From contig NC_073354.2 of the NCBI RefSeq assembly GCF_027580225.2, positions 22,341,001-22,405,000 of the forward strand: a stretch of DNA of 64,000 nucleotides, given 5' to 3'. The DNA is from Misgurnus anguillicaudatus. Its lineage: Eukaryota > Chordata > Actinopteri > Cypriniformes > Cobitidae. The notes below the pieces were generated by a model. It saw nothing but the letters and a program-made list of their open reading frames with translations, was not told the origin of the DNA and did no database searches. Below are positions 43,201 to 48,083 of the stretch, one piece after another (positions within the stretch are counted from its first letter, which is position 1; each line of letters opens with the position of its first letter). Made by a program: the position numbers and the translations under genes.

Positions 43201-45275
43201 AGAACTTTGACTTCATATTGTTTTGATGGTGGGTTTTTTTGTTCTTCCTTTGTTTCTACAAACAAGTTTAAGCATGACCTTTAGAGATTCATCTTTATCA
43301 ACAGTATACAGTATCATCCTGTCTTTCTACAAGTATATAACTGGAAATGCACTATATTTGCAGTTGTTGTGAGGTTCTTAGACTTTTGAGGTCTGTGATT
43401 GCCATCACTGTAACATGTACACTTTGTTATTCGTTGCCTTGGTAAGAAAGCATCTGCAAATAGCATGTATGTGATTGTAATGAATCAGTGGCTTTGTAAT
43501 GCTAGCTTCATAAAATGTAAGTGCTGATGGAGAACTAACAGAAAAATATGACTGTTTACTTTTGGATCAAATATTGTTTTAAAGGTCGTGTAAACTTTAT
43601 TTTCTAAGGACTGGCTTTGCCTGTGGTCAGAGACCATCGATCTAACCCAGTGTTATTTTTACACCTTTTTTCTGCAGTTTGTGAGAAAGAATTCCTATCT
43701 GTGTGTACCAATTCATCCCAAGAGCACATGCATCCCTTCAAGGAGAAAATGGATGGTTTTATTTCTAATGGTAAGCAATGGTGTGGAAGATTAGCCCAAA
43801 TTCGACATCCAATCTCTTCTGTACCTTGTTCAAATATAAGGGGTTAGCTTTGGGCTGGATGAGCTAATGTAAGCAAAAGTGATCTAGGACATTTTTCTGT
43901 TGCTAGTTTATGTATATAGCATCAAATATCAAATGTCTGTGTTTAAAACAAAGCTTTTCTTTTGCATTCTTTCTACTACAATAATTTGATTGTCTTTGCT
44001 ACATAGATAAGAAAGCACGTATCCTGCAGTCATGACGAAAATCTGTGATGTGCCCTTTTGGGGACCTGATAAGTGTCTGTGACTCCCTACCTGTACAAGA
44101 TAGCCAGTCAGGTTCAGAATGCAGACAGAGATAGGAATCAGGGAGACTTAAGCAATGAAGGAGACTTCGTAGTAAAGGAGAAACGCTAGTGTTTTACAGG
44201 CCCTGGGAGAAAAGTTTTTGGCACTATTGGTAGTTTGACTCACAGTTTAGTACTGATTATGAGGATGAACGAGGGGTACAATACAATACAAATGCAGTGT
44301 TTTAACGGTATATAGAGTTAATTGTTAATACACATATTTTTATTTTGCAGCACAAAATGAAGTAATTGCAATGGAAAACCAAGTGACATCAGCACGTAAA
44401 AGGTAAAGGTGCATCACCCTTGTTTAGAATATTACAAACATTGTTATGCAAAACTAGTGCTTTACATCACCTTAATATCTTTCATACCTCAGCTTCTGTT
44501 ACCTGGCTGAGTACTTTGGTCTAAAGCCACGTTCTGGTGAGAAAGAGGTTGTGCCTGGCAGTATTTTTACACTTTGGTTTGAATTCTGTAATGATTTCAA
44601 GATCAGATGGGAGAGAGACAACAAGACAATATCAAAACAGAGGTGAGATTTTACAGTGCCATGTGTAATGTATTTCCTATAATAAGCATATATATATAAC
44701 ATATATATAACATATATAACAGTTTATCTGAACTGTGCTGTTTAGTTTTACGTTTCATTTTATCTCTGCTGTTTGTTTAGCAACACGCTTACAGCAAACT
44801 CTGTCAACATCAGTTATAATGTCTATTGTTCAATGCAGAACACTGCGTGTGTTTGGTGCACATAGATGATGTCGATGTTGATTGAAATCAGAAAACACTG
44901 TCATATCCAGTTATTGTTTTAGTCCAATTCAAACATAAAAATTTTGATTGAATTCAGCTTTCAGAAACACAAAATTATTATTTTTTTATGTCTGTTATTC
45001 AGTCTGTGCTTTTCTTGACTTTAAGGCTCAAAGAGGCCCAACAGTCTGTGCGTAACATCACAGCAGAGAAGAAGATTGAGACCAGAAGCGCCAATGCAAA
45101 CGGACTGGTAGGAGCCTGCTTTTATCCTTTCTTACAAATTTAAGCAAATTTAATGCCCGAATTTCGTTAAACAGCATACTGTTTTCTAAAAAACATCATT
45201 GTGATATACATGTGTTTGTTTTAATGACTGAAAAAGAAACTGCTTCTGAAAGAGGCGAGTCTGACCAGGAGCTAA
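11990..45275 (+). CDS. fmn1: Formin-1, 19 coding exons
   Basis: Formin-1 nucleates and processively elongates unbranched actin filaments; profilin-actin docks on FH1 and the FH2 dimer caps the barbed end. Exons: 11990-13244, 18825-18994, 20786-22837, 23124-23229, 23877-23938, 25872-26698, 30182-30323, 33805-33892, 34361-34422, 34592-34680, 34828-34957, 35168-35314, 35627-35686, 38065-38185, 43678-43770, 44351-44402, 44493-44642, 45026-45107, 45237-45275. Phases agree across every junction from exon 3 to exon 19 (4,302 nt, 1,433 residues plus stop), and exons 1-2 end in phase 0. Diagnostic features are a conserved WPPPK...KYTEAE block (exon 4), coiled coil, proline-rich FH1 with the following [13 protein letters not shown] (exon 6), and FH2 with GNYMNGG (exon 12). 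The next gene, grem1, is convergent. Exons 1-2 and exon 3 look like alternative N-termini. The identity is secure; the N-terminal exon usage is inferred. Confidence 0.93.
14391..14822. repeat. TTAAAGGGGACATTT-family element
   Basis: It begins TTAAAGGGGACATTTGACAAG and ends ATGTTATGTCCTCTTTAA, bounded by TTAA. A second, inverted copy lies around 30,580-33,534, where it has been split by later insertions. Confidence 0.82.
15200..15790 (+). mobile_element. Kolobok-like transposon remnant with THAP-domain exon
   Basis: It begins TTAAAGAGCACCTATTTTCC, the style of terminus seen in TTAA-inserting fish elements. At 15,630 a frame opens MVNYCRV, then a TGA codon, then [10 protein letters not shown]...YYRLPK. 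The Met, C-x4-C spacing and RLPK placement are those of a THAP zinc finger, the DNA-binding domain of Kolobok and P-type transposases. The stop sits where THAP proteins commonly have Trp (TGG to TGA), so the copy is dead. The 3' end is not visible, and the right boundary is arbitrary. Confidence 0.6.
18825..18994 (+). CDS. fmn1: fmn1 exon 2
   Basis: The acceptor follows TTTTTCCACAG and the donor is GTGAGT. It restores the phase left by exon 1 and ends in phase 0. It encodes an acidic/serine-rich segment ending in [17 protein letters not shown]. Because both it and exon 3 end in phase 0, it can splice directly to exon 4. Confidence 0.72.
18995..20785. other. fmn1 intron 2 / presumed alternative promoter region
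   Basis: Contains a TTAA-bounded element (19,074-19,475) and about 1.2 kb of sequence upstream of exon 3. If exon 3 is an alternative first exon its promoter should lie at about 20,000-20,785; no TATA box is obvious. The 134-codon open frame at 20,065-20,466 has no recognisable similarity. Confidence 0.4.
19074..19475. repeat. TTAAAGGTGCAGTGTG-family MITE, copy A
   Basis: Termini TTAAAGGTGCAGTGTG and CACACTGCACCTTTAA, TTAA at both ends. Further copies are at 26,718-27,095 and 48,475-48,849, with truncated pieces at 14,165-14,335 and 29,013-29,263. Confidence 0.92.
20786..22837 (+). CDS. fmn1: fmn1 exon 3, large exon with its own start codon
   Basis: This exon has 684 in-frame codons from an ATG in strong Kozak context (A at -3, G at +4) to a donor (GTATGA) after SSESN. 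An in-frame TGA lies seven to nine bases upstream of the ATG with no acceptor between them, so this is best read as an alternative first coding exon. The protein is acidic and serine-rich (probably disordered), becoming Lys/Pro/Glu-rich at the end. Four short hydrophobic [A/I/T]xxFF motifs recur: residues about 5-11 (ALNTFF), 570-579 (ITQFF), 628-636 (AFKAFF) and 659-665 (ALKAFF). Their role is unknown. Confidence 0.82.
23124..23229 (+). CDS. fmn1: fmn1 exon 4 (pre-FH1 conserved block)
   Basis: Begins in phase 0 after TTTAG and ends in phase 1 at GTAAGC. It encodes [11 protein letters not shown]...IGLKYTEA, strongly matching the conserved WPPPK/KYTEAE block shared with mammalian formin-1. Confidence 0.93.
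23877..23938 (+). CDS. fmn1: fmn1 exon 5 (coiled coil)
   Basis: A 62-nt exon after TTTGTAG ending at GTAATA. It encodes [21 protein letters not shown], an amphipathic coiled-coil stretch that continues into exon 6. Confidence 0.9.
24665..25361. mobile_element. Non-autonomous hAT element with 8-bp TSD, carrying a second hAT
   Basis: Inverted termini TAGGGATGCACCGATA / TATCGTGCATCCCTA flanked by an exact 8-bp duplication CCTTTTAC (24,657-24,664 and 25,362-25,369), diagnostic of hAT insertion. The body has GGCCGATA repeats. No transposase frame. A 300-bp element is inserted at 24,811. Confidence 0.95.
24811..25110. mobile_element. Nested hAT MITE (CAGTGGTTCTCAAAC family), copy A
   Basis: Termini CAGTGGTTCTCAAACTTT / AGTTTGAGAACCACTG, flanked by the 8-bp duplication CGCTAGAC (24,803-24,810 and 25,111-25,118). 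It lies wholly inside the hAT element 24,665-25,361, so it inserted later. A second copy is at 60,602-60,873. Confidence 0.96.
25370..25871. repeat. Retroelement tail-like sequence abutting fmn1 exon 6
   Basis: Sequence at about 25,500-25,590 (TTTATAGAGCACATTTAAAA) and 25,815-25,865 (ACAAATAAAAAATCTTGAAT followed by a repeated CTTGA unit) resembles the 3' tail of fish non-LTR elements. The second runs directly into the exon 6 acceptor, TTGATTGCAG. Family not identified. Confidence 0.45.
25872..26698 (+). CDS. fmn1: fmn1 exon 6 (coiled coil end, FH1, FH2 start)
   Basis: It encodes 275 codons: the rest of a coiled coil, a conserved CVQTDRETF motif, then the FH1 proline-rich region with runs of seven to nine prolines that bind profilin, and finally the FH2 lead-in [11 protein letters not shown]1 holds a 147-bp in-frame tandem duplication (26,232-26,378 and 26,379-26,525). 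It ends in phase 2 at AACAG|GTAATA. The acceptor lies at the end of what looks like a retroelement 3' tail. Confidence 0.93.
26232..26525 (+). repeat. 147-bp tandem duplication inside the FH1 coding region
   Basis: Two head-to-tail 147-bp units begin at GTACAA(T/C)TAAGTGGTAAC. Each encodes about 49 residues from VQLSGNTIP through [20 protein letters not shown] to a polyproline run. The period is a multiple of three, so the frame is kept. The units differ at only a few positions apart from the polyproline ends. Confidence 0.93.
26718..27095. repeat. TTAAAGGTGCAGTGTG-family MITE, copy B
   Basis: Same termini and TTAA flanks as the copy at 19,074. It lies 20 bp after the exon 6 donor. Confidence 0.92.
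27180..27980. repeat. Foldback fragments in fmn1 intron 6
   Basis: 27,240-27,440 is a diverged partial copy of the right arm of the element at 27,983-28,701 (shared CGTTTTATTTTGT and TTTAAATAGGAAAAA blocks). 27,520-27,830 is another hairpin whose arms share AAATATGTGTTC / GAACACATATTT and CATGTGCATCACGTGTTTTG. Confidence 0.6.
27983..28701. repeat. Large foldback element, TTAAAGGAATAGTCTAC termini
   Basis: Termini TTAAAGGAATAGTCTACTC / GAGTAGACTATTCCTTTAA flanked by TTAA. Two near-perfect inverted arms of about 330 bp around a short centre near 28,330. Confidence 0.93.
29013..29263. repeat. Truncated TTAAAGGTGCAGTGTG-family MITE
   Basis: Only the right half is present, ending in ACACACTGCACCTTTAA. 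It shares the GGGCTTCTGTAGAAACATGG block with the other copies in this window. Confidence 0.85.
29313..29538. repeat. Diverged AATAGTTCAC-family MITE
   Basis: The left end (AAATAGTTCACTCAAAAAT) and right end (GTGTGAACTATTCCTTTAA) are inverted. It is a degraded relative of the element at 58,461-58,699. Confidence 0.7.
29540..30181. other. fmn1 intron 6, apparently unique block
   Basis: About 29,540-29,890 is non-repetitive and has noticeably more G+C than the flanking intron. No exon is recognised. It may be conserved noncoding DNA. The remaining 300 bp leads to the exon 7 acceptor. Confidence 0.35.
30182..30323 (+). CDS. fmn1: fmn1 exon 7 (FH2)
   Basis: After a polypyrimidine tract ending in TTTTAG. 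It encodes [10 protein letters not shown]...NEFAELFAK...[17 protein letters not shown], the FH2 lasso/linker region. It enters in phase 2 and leaves in phase 0 at GTACAG. Confidence 0.93.
30835..32286 (+). mobile_element. Tc1-like transposon, internally deleted
   Basis: Inverted termini CAGTTGTGTTCAAAATTATT / AATAATTTTGAACACAACTG flanked by TA duplications. The transposase reads from about 31,213 ([16 protein letters not shown], paired helix-turn-helix with GRGRKK linker) to HA near 31,626, then shifts frame into [12 protein letters not shown] and runs to 32,068. The missing segment, by comparison with the family about 60 codons, contains the first catalytic Asp (WSDE motif). The second Asp (DNDPKH) and the [11 protein letters not shown]lu remain. 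It cannot encode active transposase. Confidence 0.95.
31201..32068 (+). pseudogene. Tc1 transposase pseudogene
   Basis: Two overlapping frames (31,201-31,716 and 31,490-32,068) represent the N- and C-terminal parts of one transposase, broken by an internal deletion with a frame change near 31,627. The N-terminal DNA-binding half and the C-terminal catalytic half are otherwise well preserved. Confidence 0.93.
32902..33291. mobile_element. Short Harbinger-like MITE with TTA TSD
   Basis: Termini GGGGGTGTGCACACCA and TGCTGTGCACGTCTCC are imperfect inverted repeats, flanked on both sides by TTA, the 3-bp target typical of PIF/Harbinger elements. It interrupts the outer TTAAAGGGGACATTT-family copy. 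No coding capacity. Confidence 0.68.
33805..33892 (+). CDS. fmn1: fmn1 exon 8 (FH2)
   Basis: It encodes [20 protein letters not shown] followed by HLEMKDIQQ, among the most conserved FH2 sequence. Acceptor TTTCTAG, donor GTAAAC. Confidence 0.95.
34361..34422 (+). CDS. fmn1: fmn1 exon 9 (FH2)
   Basis: A 62-nt exon encoding [20 protein letters not shown], collinear with the mammalian FH2. Acceptor CATACAG, donor GTAAGT. Confidence 0.94.
34592..34680 (+). CDS. fmn1: fmn1 exon 10 (FH2)
   Basis: It encodes [15 protein letters not shown]...[10 protein letters not shown], with the FH2 LLDKPEQF motif split across the next junction (phase 2). Acceptor TCTCTTAG, donor GTGAGA. Confidence 0.94.
34828..34957 (+). 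CDS. fmn1: fmn1 exon 11 (FH2)
   Basis: It encodes [17 protein letters not shown] and the following helix to ILRVSK. Acceptor CTGACAG, donor GTACAA; ends in phase 0. Confidence 0.94.
35168..35314 (+). CDS. fmn1: fmn1 exon 12 (FH2 GNYMNGG motif)
   Basis: 49 codons including [10 protein letters not shown] and [15 protein letters not shown], the signature FH2 core motif. Acceptor GTCGCAG, donor GTAAAG. Confidence 0.96.
35627..35686 (+). CDS. fmn1: fmn1 exon 13 (FH2)
   Basis: 20 codons, [20 protein letters not shown], collinear with mammalian formin-1. Acceptor TCCACAG, donor GTAAAG. Confidence 0.94.
35999..37190 (-). mobile_element. Tc1/mariner-superfamily element, decayed
   Basis: Inverted termini CACTTACCTAAAGGATTATT / AATAATCCTTTAGGTGAGTG flanked by TA. 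On the minus strand a transposase starts at 37,054 ([11 protein letters not shown], helix-turn-helix [16 protein letters not shown]). It is interrupted after 36,539, resumes at 36,532-36,332 ([14 protein letters not shown]), and further remnants near 36,200 include [11 protein letters not shown]. Several frame breaks make it inactive. Confidence 0.93.
36040..37054 (-). pseudogene. Tc1-like transposase pseudogene
   Basis: The minus-strand transposase of the element at 35,999-37,190. The N-terminal 171 codons are open; the rest is split by stops and a frame change. The catalytic Glu motif [11 protein letters not shown] is still legible at about 36,220-36,260. Confidence 0.88.
37191..37480. repeat. 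Low-complexity TA/TG/CA-rich tract
   Basis: Mixed TGTG, CACA and TATATA repeats inside the hAT element body. Confidence 0.8.
38065..38185 (+). CDS. fmn1: fmn1 exon 14 (FH2)
   Basis: It encodes [20 protein letters not shown] then a Lys/Arg-rich helix ending in LA. It lies immediately right of a transposon nest that fills most of the preceding intron. Acceptor TTCTTCAG, donor GTAAGA. Confidence 0.95.
40773..41554. repeat. Foldback DNA element in fmn1 intron 14
   Basis: The left end GGCACTTTTTCATTGCATAG with TACCCCACGG is mirrored at the right by CCGTGGGGTGCTATGCG ATGGAAAGCGCC. GGGTCGGGTCAGCT / AGCTGACCCGACC blocks lie inside. No coding capacity. Confidence 0.8.
41787..41965. repeat. Short foldback (AATGCTGGGTTGTTTTCAGCC)
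   Basis: A 180-bp repeat with termini AATGCTGGGTT / GACCCAGCATT and internal TTGGGT units. A related fragment is at 57,475-57,610. Confidence 0.75.
42908..43020. repeat. Near-perfect 113-bp hairpin
   Basis: Two arms of about 52 nt (AAAGCAATAAGTCCC ... GGGACTTATTGCTTT) fold back around ATAACAGCTATATAATAGCTG. It sits at the end of a larger repetitive stretch (42,055-42,900) in which AATAAACACCACAGTCTT occurs twice. Confidence 0.85.
43678..43770 (+). CDS. fmn1: fmn1 exon 15 (FH2 C-terminal part)
   Basis: It encodes [12 protein letters not shown]...[13 protein letters not shown]. Phase 1 in, phase 1 out. Acceptor TTTCTGCAG, donor GTAAGC. Confidence 0.92.
44351..44402 (+). CDS. fmn1: fmn1 exon 16
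   Basis: A 52-nt exon encoding [17 protein letters not shown] between ATTTTGCAG and GTAAAG; phases match its neighbours. Confidence 0.9.
44493..44642 (+). CDS. fmn1: fmn1 exon 17
   Basis: It encodes [18 protein letters not shown] then [18 protein letters not shown], matching the last FH2 helices of mammalian formin-1. Acceptor ACCTCAG, donor GTGAGA. Confidence 0.94.
45026..45107 (+). CDS. fmn1: fmn1 exon 18
   Basis: It encodes [20 protein letters not shown] and a few variable residues, ending in phase 0 at CTG|GTAGGA. Read-through without splicing would stop at 45,141-45,143. Confidence 0.9.
45237..45275 (+). CDS. fmn1: fmn1 exon 19, terminal
   Basis: Twelve codons and [15 protein letters not shown]. 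Compare the mammalian formin-1 C-terminus ...RQKEASVTTN. The acceptor (GACTGAAAAAG) has a poor pyrimidine tract, so this exon rests on protein similarity and phase. A possible poly(A) signal (AATAAA) lies at 45,492-45,497. Confidence 0.72.
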   Translation, partial: KLLLKEASLTRS

Positions 45276-46705
45276 CACTCAAAAGGGTTTTCGAAAAGGG
45301 CCAGATACATTTATATCTGAAACGTCCAACCTGCTCTGTCGCATCATTTGGTAGGAATGACACCTGCTTGTGCAACACTTTCCCTCCAGACTGTATTGGG
45401 GTCCTGTGTCATTTATAAACAAAATAGTGTTTTATTGTGGTTAATAATGAATTATACTGATGTTGTTTAAAATTACAAACATGACTTTTAAAATAAAATA
45501 ATATCCAAAAGTAAACTCAAACTGGGATCTACCAGTCTACACAATTAAGGCCTCAAACATGTAAAAAAAAAAACAATAATCATTCGCCTTTACAAAAGTA
45601 ATAACTTTATTTTTCATATTGAGTAAAAATGTTGTGTATCTTGTGTGGCAACATTAAATCATTAAAGAATATACAAAACATAAAAAGTCAAGTTCCAATG
45701 GTAACCCAGATGTACAATAATAAAACATTACATTTAGTTTTATCTTAATAAACATCACATTTTTATTGATTATAGATATGTTGCTTCTTCACAAGTCATT
45801 TATTTCACAACAATGTTTTTTTCTGTTTCTGTTTGCAACATAAAACTAAACATAAATGTTTTATAAAACGCACTGGACTCAATTATTTAAACAATAGGTA
45901 TATAGTTAGCAATGTGCAAATCTTGCTCCACACAGTGGAGAATAACATAGACATATTTTAATGTCACTATTTTATAGTATTATAACTTATCATGTGTTTT
46001 TAAAAAGCTTTAATGTGTAACTTTTGCATCTATATCATCATCTCCAAAGTATAAAATGGCAGATTCTAAGCTTTACAGACTGCATTTAATTGCATTAAAT
46101 GTATTTCTTCAGGACATTAAGAACCATCTTTAATGAAATAGCTATAGTATACTATAGTATTCTTAGTATAGTAACTGTGGTACATTGTAGTATACTGTAA
46201 AATATTATAGTAATTGCTACACTTGTTCATGTAAACTATAGTATTCTATAGCATTAACGTGAATTTATAAATAGTAAAGATTCACAACCACTATATGCAT
46301 TAATTTATATGAATGCATATTTATATTAATTAATGCATTAATTATATTAATTACATTAATATTTTTAAGTTTAAAAACAACTTGAATTTACAATTATTTT
46401 CAACTTTCTTGACAAGTAAGGCGTTACTATAAATAACTTAAGCTAATTCAACTTTATTTTTATAATTTATAGCAACTTCTCACTCAGGAAAGTTGAAACG
46501 AATTGCACATTCAAATTGATTCAACTTAAAAATGTAGGATTTTTTTTTTTTACAGAATTACAGTTTACTATAGTAAATACTAAAGTATTCTACAGTGTTT
46601 TTATTCATGTGGATAAGATGCTCCTGCATTATGTAAACGATAGAAATTAAGAGAATCGTAACTTTTATTCAACCGCACGCACGTTAAACAATGACGTCAG
46701 AACGC
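45276..46705. other. Intergenic, fmn1 / grem1 convergent tails
   Basis: AT-rich DNA holding the presumed fmn1 3' UTR (AATAAA at 45,492), CTATAGTA-rich low-complexity sequence (46,130-46,260), and a grem1 poly(A) signal candidate on the minus strand (46,665-46,670). No other gene seen. Confidence 0.5.
46665..46670 (-). terminator. Candidate grem1 poly(A) signal
   Basis: AATAAA on the minus strand only 36 nt after the stop codon. If used it would give an unusually short 3' UTR; signals further left may be used instead. Confidence 0.4.
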
Positions 46706-47242
46706 TCAATCCAAGTCCACGGCGGTGCAGCGGCACTGTTTCACCCGCCGCACGCGCTTTCTCCTGGTACTGGGGATCTGTCCTGGACAATAGAGGGTGT
46801 AAGAGACGGTCGTGTAAGTTTTGGGCTTGCACACCGAGCACGACTCGAATGCGTTGTCTTCTTCTTGATAAACGTGTCGCGGGATGTAGAATGAGTTACA
46901 TTGGCCATAACAGAAGCGGTTGATGATGGTGCGTGGCTGACAGCCGTCCTCTTTAATGATCTGTTTCAGCGGCTGAGTCTTGCACCAGTCGAGTTTCAGA
47001 TACCGGCGCTCCGTTACGTATAGAGCCTCCTGGCTAGAGTCCAGCACCTCGTCCCCGACTGAAGGCGGTCCCATTCCCCTGAAACTGGTCTGCGGTGTCT
47101 GCGGTGACTGTTCCGAGTCGTTTGGGTTGTATTTATTTGGGTGAGGAATGGCGCCTTGAAATCCCCCGGTTTCTCTGCTCCTAGCTGGAGTGCTGAGCAG
47201 CCACAATACCACGACAGTGACAGCTAACGCGTCTTTAGTCAT
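46706..47242 (-). CDS. grem1: Gremlin-1, secreted BMP antagonist
   Basis: A single coding exon of 178 residues (human GREM1 is 184). It starts with a hydrophobic signal peptide (about residues 1-22, AVTVVVLWLL), followed by a variable linker with an N-glycosylation sequon (NDS) and a conserved YVTERRYLKLDWCKTQPLKQ. The C-terminal DAN/cystine-knot domain has nine cysteines in gremlin spacing (WC, GC, FCYGQC, SCSVC, YC, QCRC) and a basic RRKRVRR heparin-binding stretch. Gremlin binds BMP2/4/7 outside the cell and blocks receptor engagement. It is convergent with fmn1, in conserved synteny. Which teleost duplicate this is cannot be decided here. Confidence 0.96.
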   Translation of the reverse strand: MTKDALAVTVVVLWLLSTPARSRETGGFQGAIPHPNKYNPNDSEQSPQTPQTSFRGMGPPSVGDEVLDSSQEALYVTERRYLKLDWCKTQPLKQIIKEDGCQPRTIINRFCYGQCNSFYIPRHVYQEEDNAFESCSVCKPKTYTTVSYTLYCPGQIPSTRRKRVRRVKQCRCTAVDLD

Positions 47243-47475
47243 CCTTTGACATTTAGAAATAAAAAGTACGTTAAATTCAAGCTGTTATACTCATAAATAA
47301 ACAGTTGGTCTTAATACAGATTATGGTATAGTTTTATTTTTCCTATTTTCTAACTTTAAGTAACCAAATTTATTTAATTTTGTCTATTTTTTTCCATTGT
47401 TAAGGATATTAGATTATAAAAGTTTCTAGTTATTTCAGATTTTTAATACATAACATAAGTATCAAGCAGACTTAC

Positions 47476-47721
47476 CTCAGATTAATAATTGTTCCTATTT
47501 CTTCACATGGACAGCTAGAAGTAAAATAAACTTCAATGTATATAAGTTGATCCTTTTGATCTAGATCTCAGTGTCAAAATAAGGTATGGAGGGTCTGAGC
47601 TCTGTAATTTAAGAGAATGGGGCAGAATACAAGGGGAGGTCCACTCCTCCTCTCAACTTAAGATCATTGACAGCATTTTGGGGATGTTCCATTGCCTCGA
47701 GAGGGAGAGTCCCTATATATA
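47476..47721 (-). promoter_or_regulatory. grem1 TATA box and presumed 5' noncoding exon
   Basis: On the minus strand a TATATATA box (47,714-47,721) precedes about 200 bp ending in a good donor (CTGAG|GTAAGT at 47,476/47,475). This suggests a noncoding exon 1 of roughly 47,476-47,690, spliced to the coding exon just upstream of the ATG. The arrangement is that of other gremlin genes; the start site is inferred. Confidence 0.5.
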
Positions 47722-47969
47722 TTGATGTGTGCTGTGATTTTGAAAATTGATGAAACGTAACACAAAATGTGCACATGAACGTATACATCATTTTTTATTT
47801 AAAATTTAAAATTAACCATAAACTCTGCCAATACAATTATTTTTACAATCACCATTTCCTGCTGCGTTAATATTTAGATTAATTGAATGTTGCACATATT
47901 TTAATATTATCTTTACTGTGATACTGTTTGTCGTTTTTTTATAATACAGATTAATGAACAACATAATGT

Positions 47970-48083
47970 TCAGGTTTTGATACTGATTGTAACAGTTTCG
48001 ACTTCATCTTCTGGGAAATGTGGCACTGATTTCTTAGCCACAACATTATCCAGCCTCTGTCCCATCAGATATGGATTTGCACT
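47970..48083 (-). CDS. scg5: scg5 coding exon 5, terminal
   Basis: It encodes [19 protein letters not shown] and a 19-residue tail, then TGA. VVAKKS is the core of the PC2-inhibitory carboxyl-terminal peptide. Confidence 0.95.
   Translation of the reverse strand, partial: SANPYLMGQRLDNVVAKKSVPHFPEDEVETVTISIKT

Larger units (their letters stand above)
38186..43677. other. fmn1 intron 14 (candidate grem1 regulatory intron)
   Basis: A 5.5-kb intron. 38,245-39,110 and 39,560-40,010 look unique and relatively GC-balanced, with no recognised exon. The rest holds repeats (40,640-40,676 TTTA-rich; 40,773-41,554; 41,787-41,965; 42,055-43,030). In mouse, enhancers controlling Grem1 in the limb lie within Fmn1, so the unique blocks are reasonable enhancer candidates; this is inference. 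Confidence 0.35.

Noticed and set aside
46691..46894. Plus-strand open frame opposite grem1
   Set aside because: Antisense shadow of the strongly conserved gremlin coding exon.
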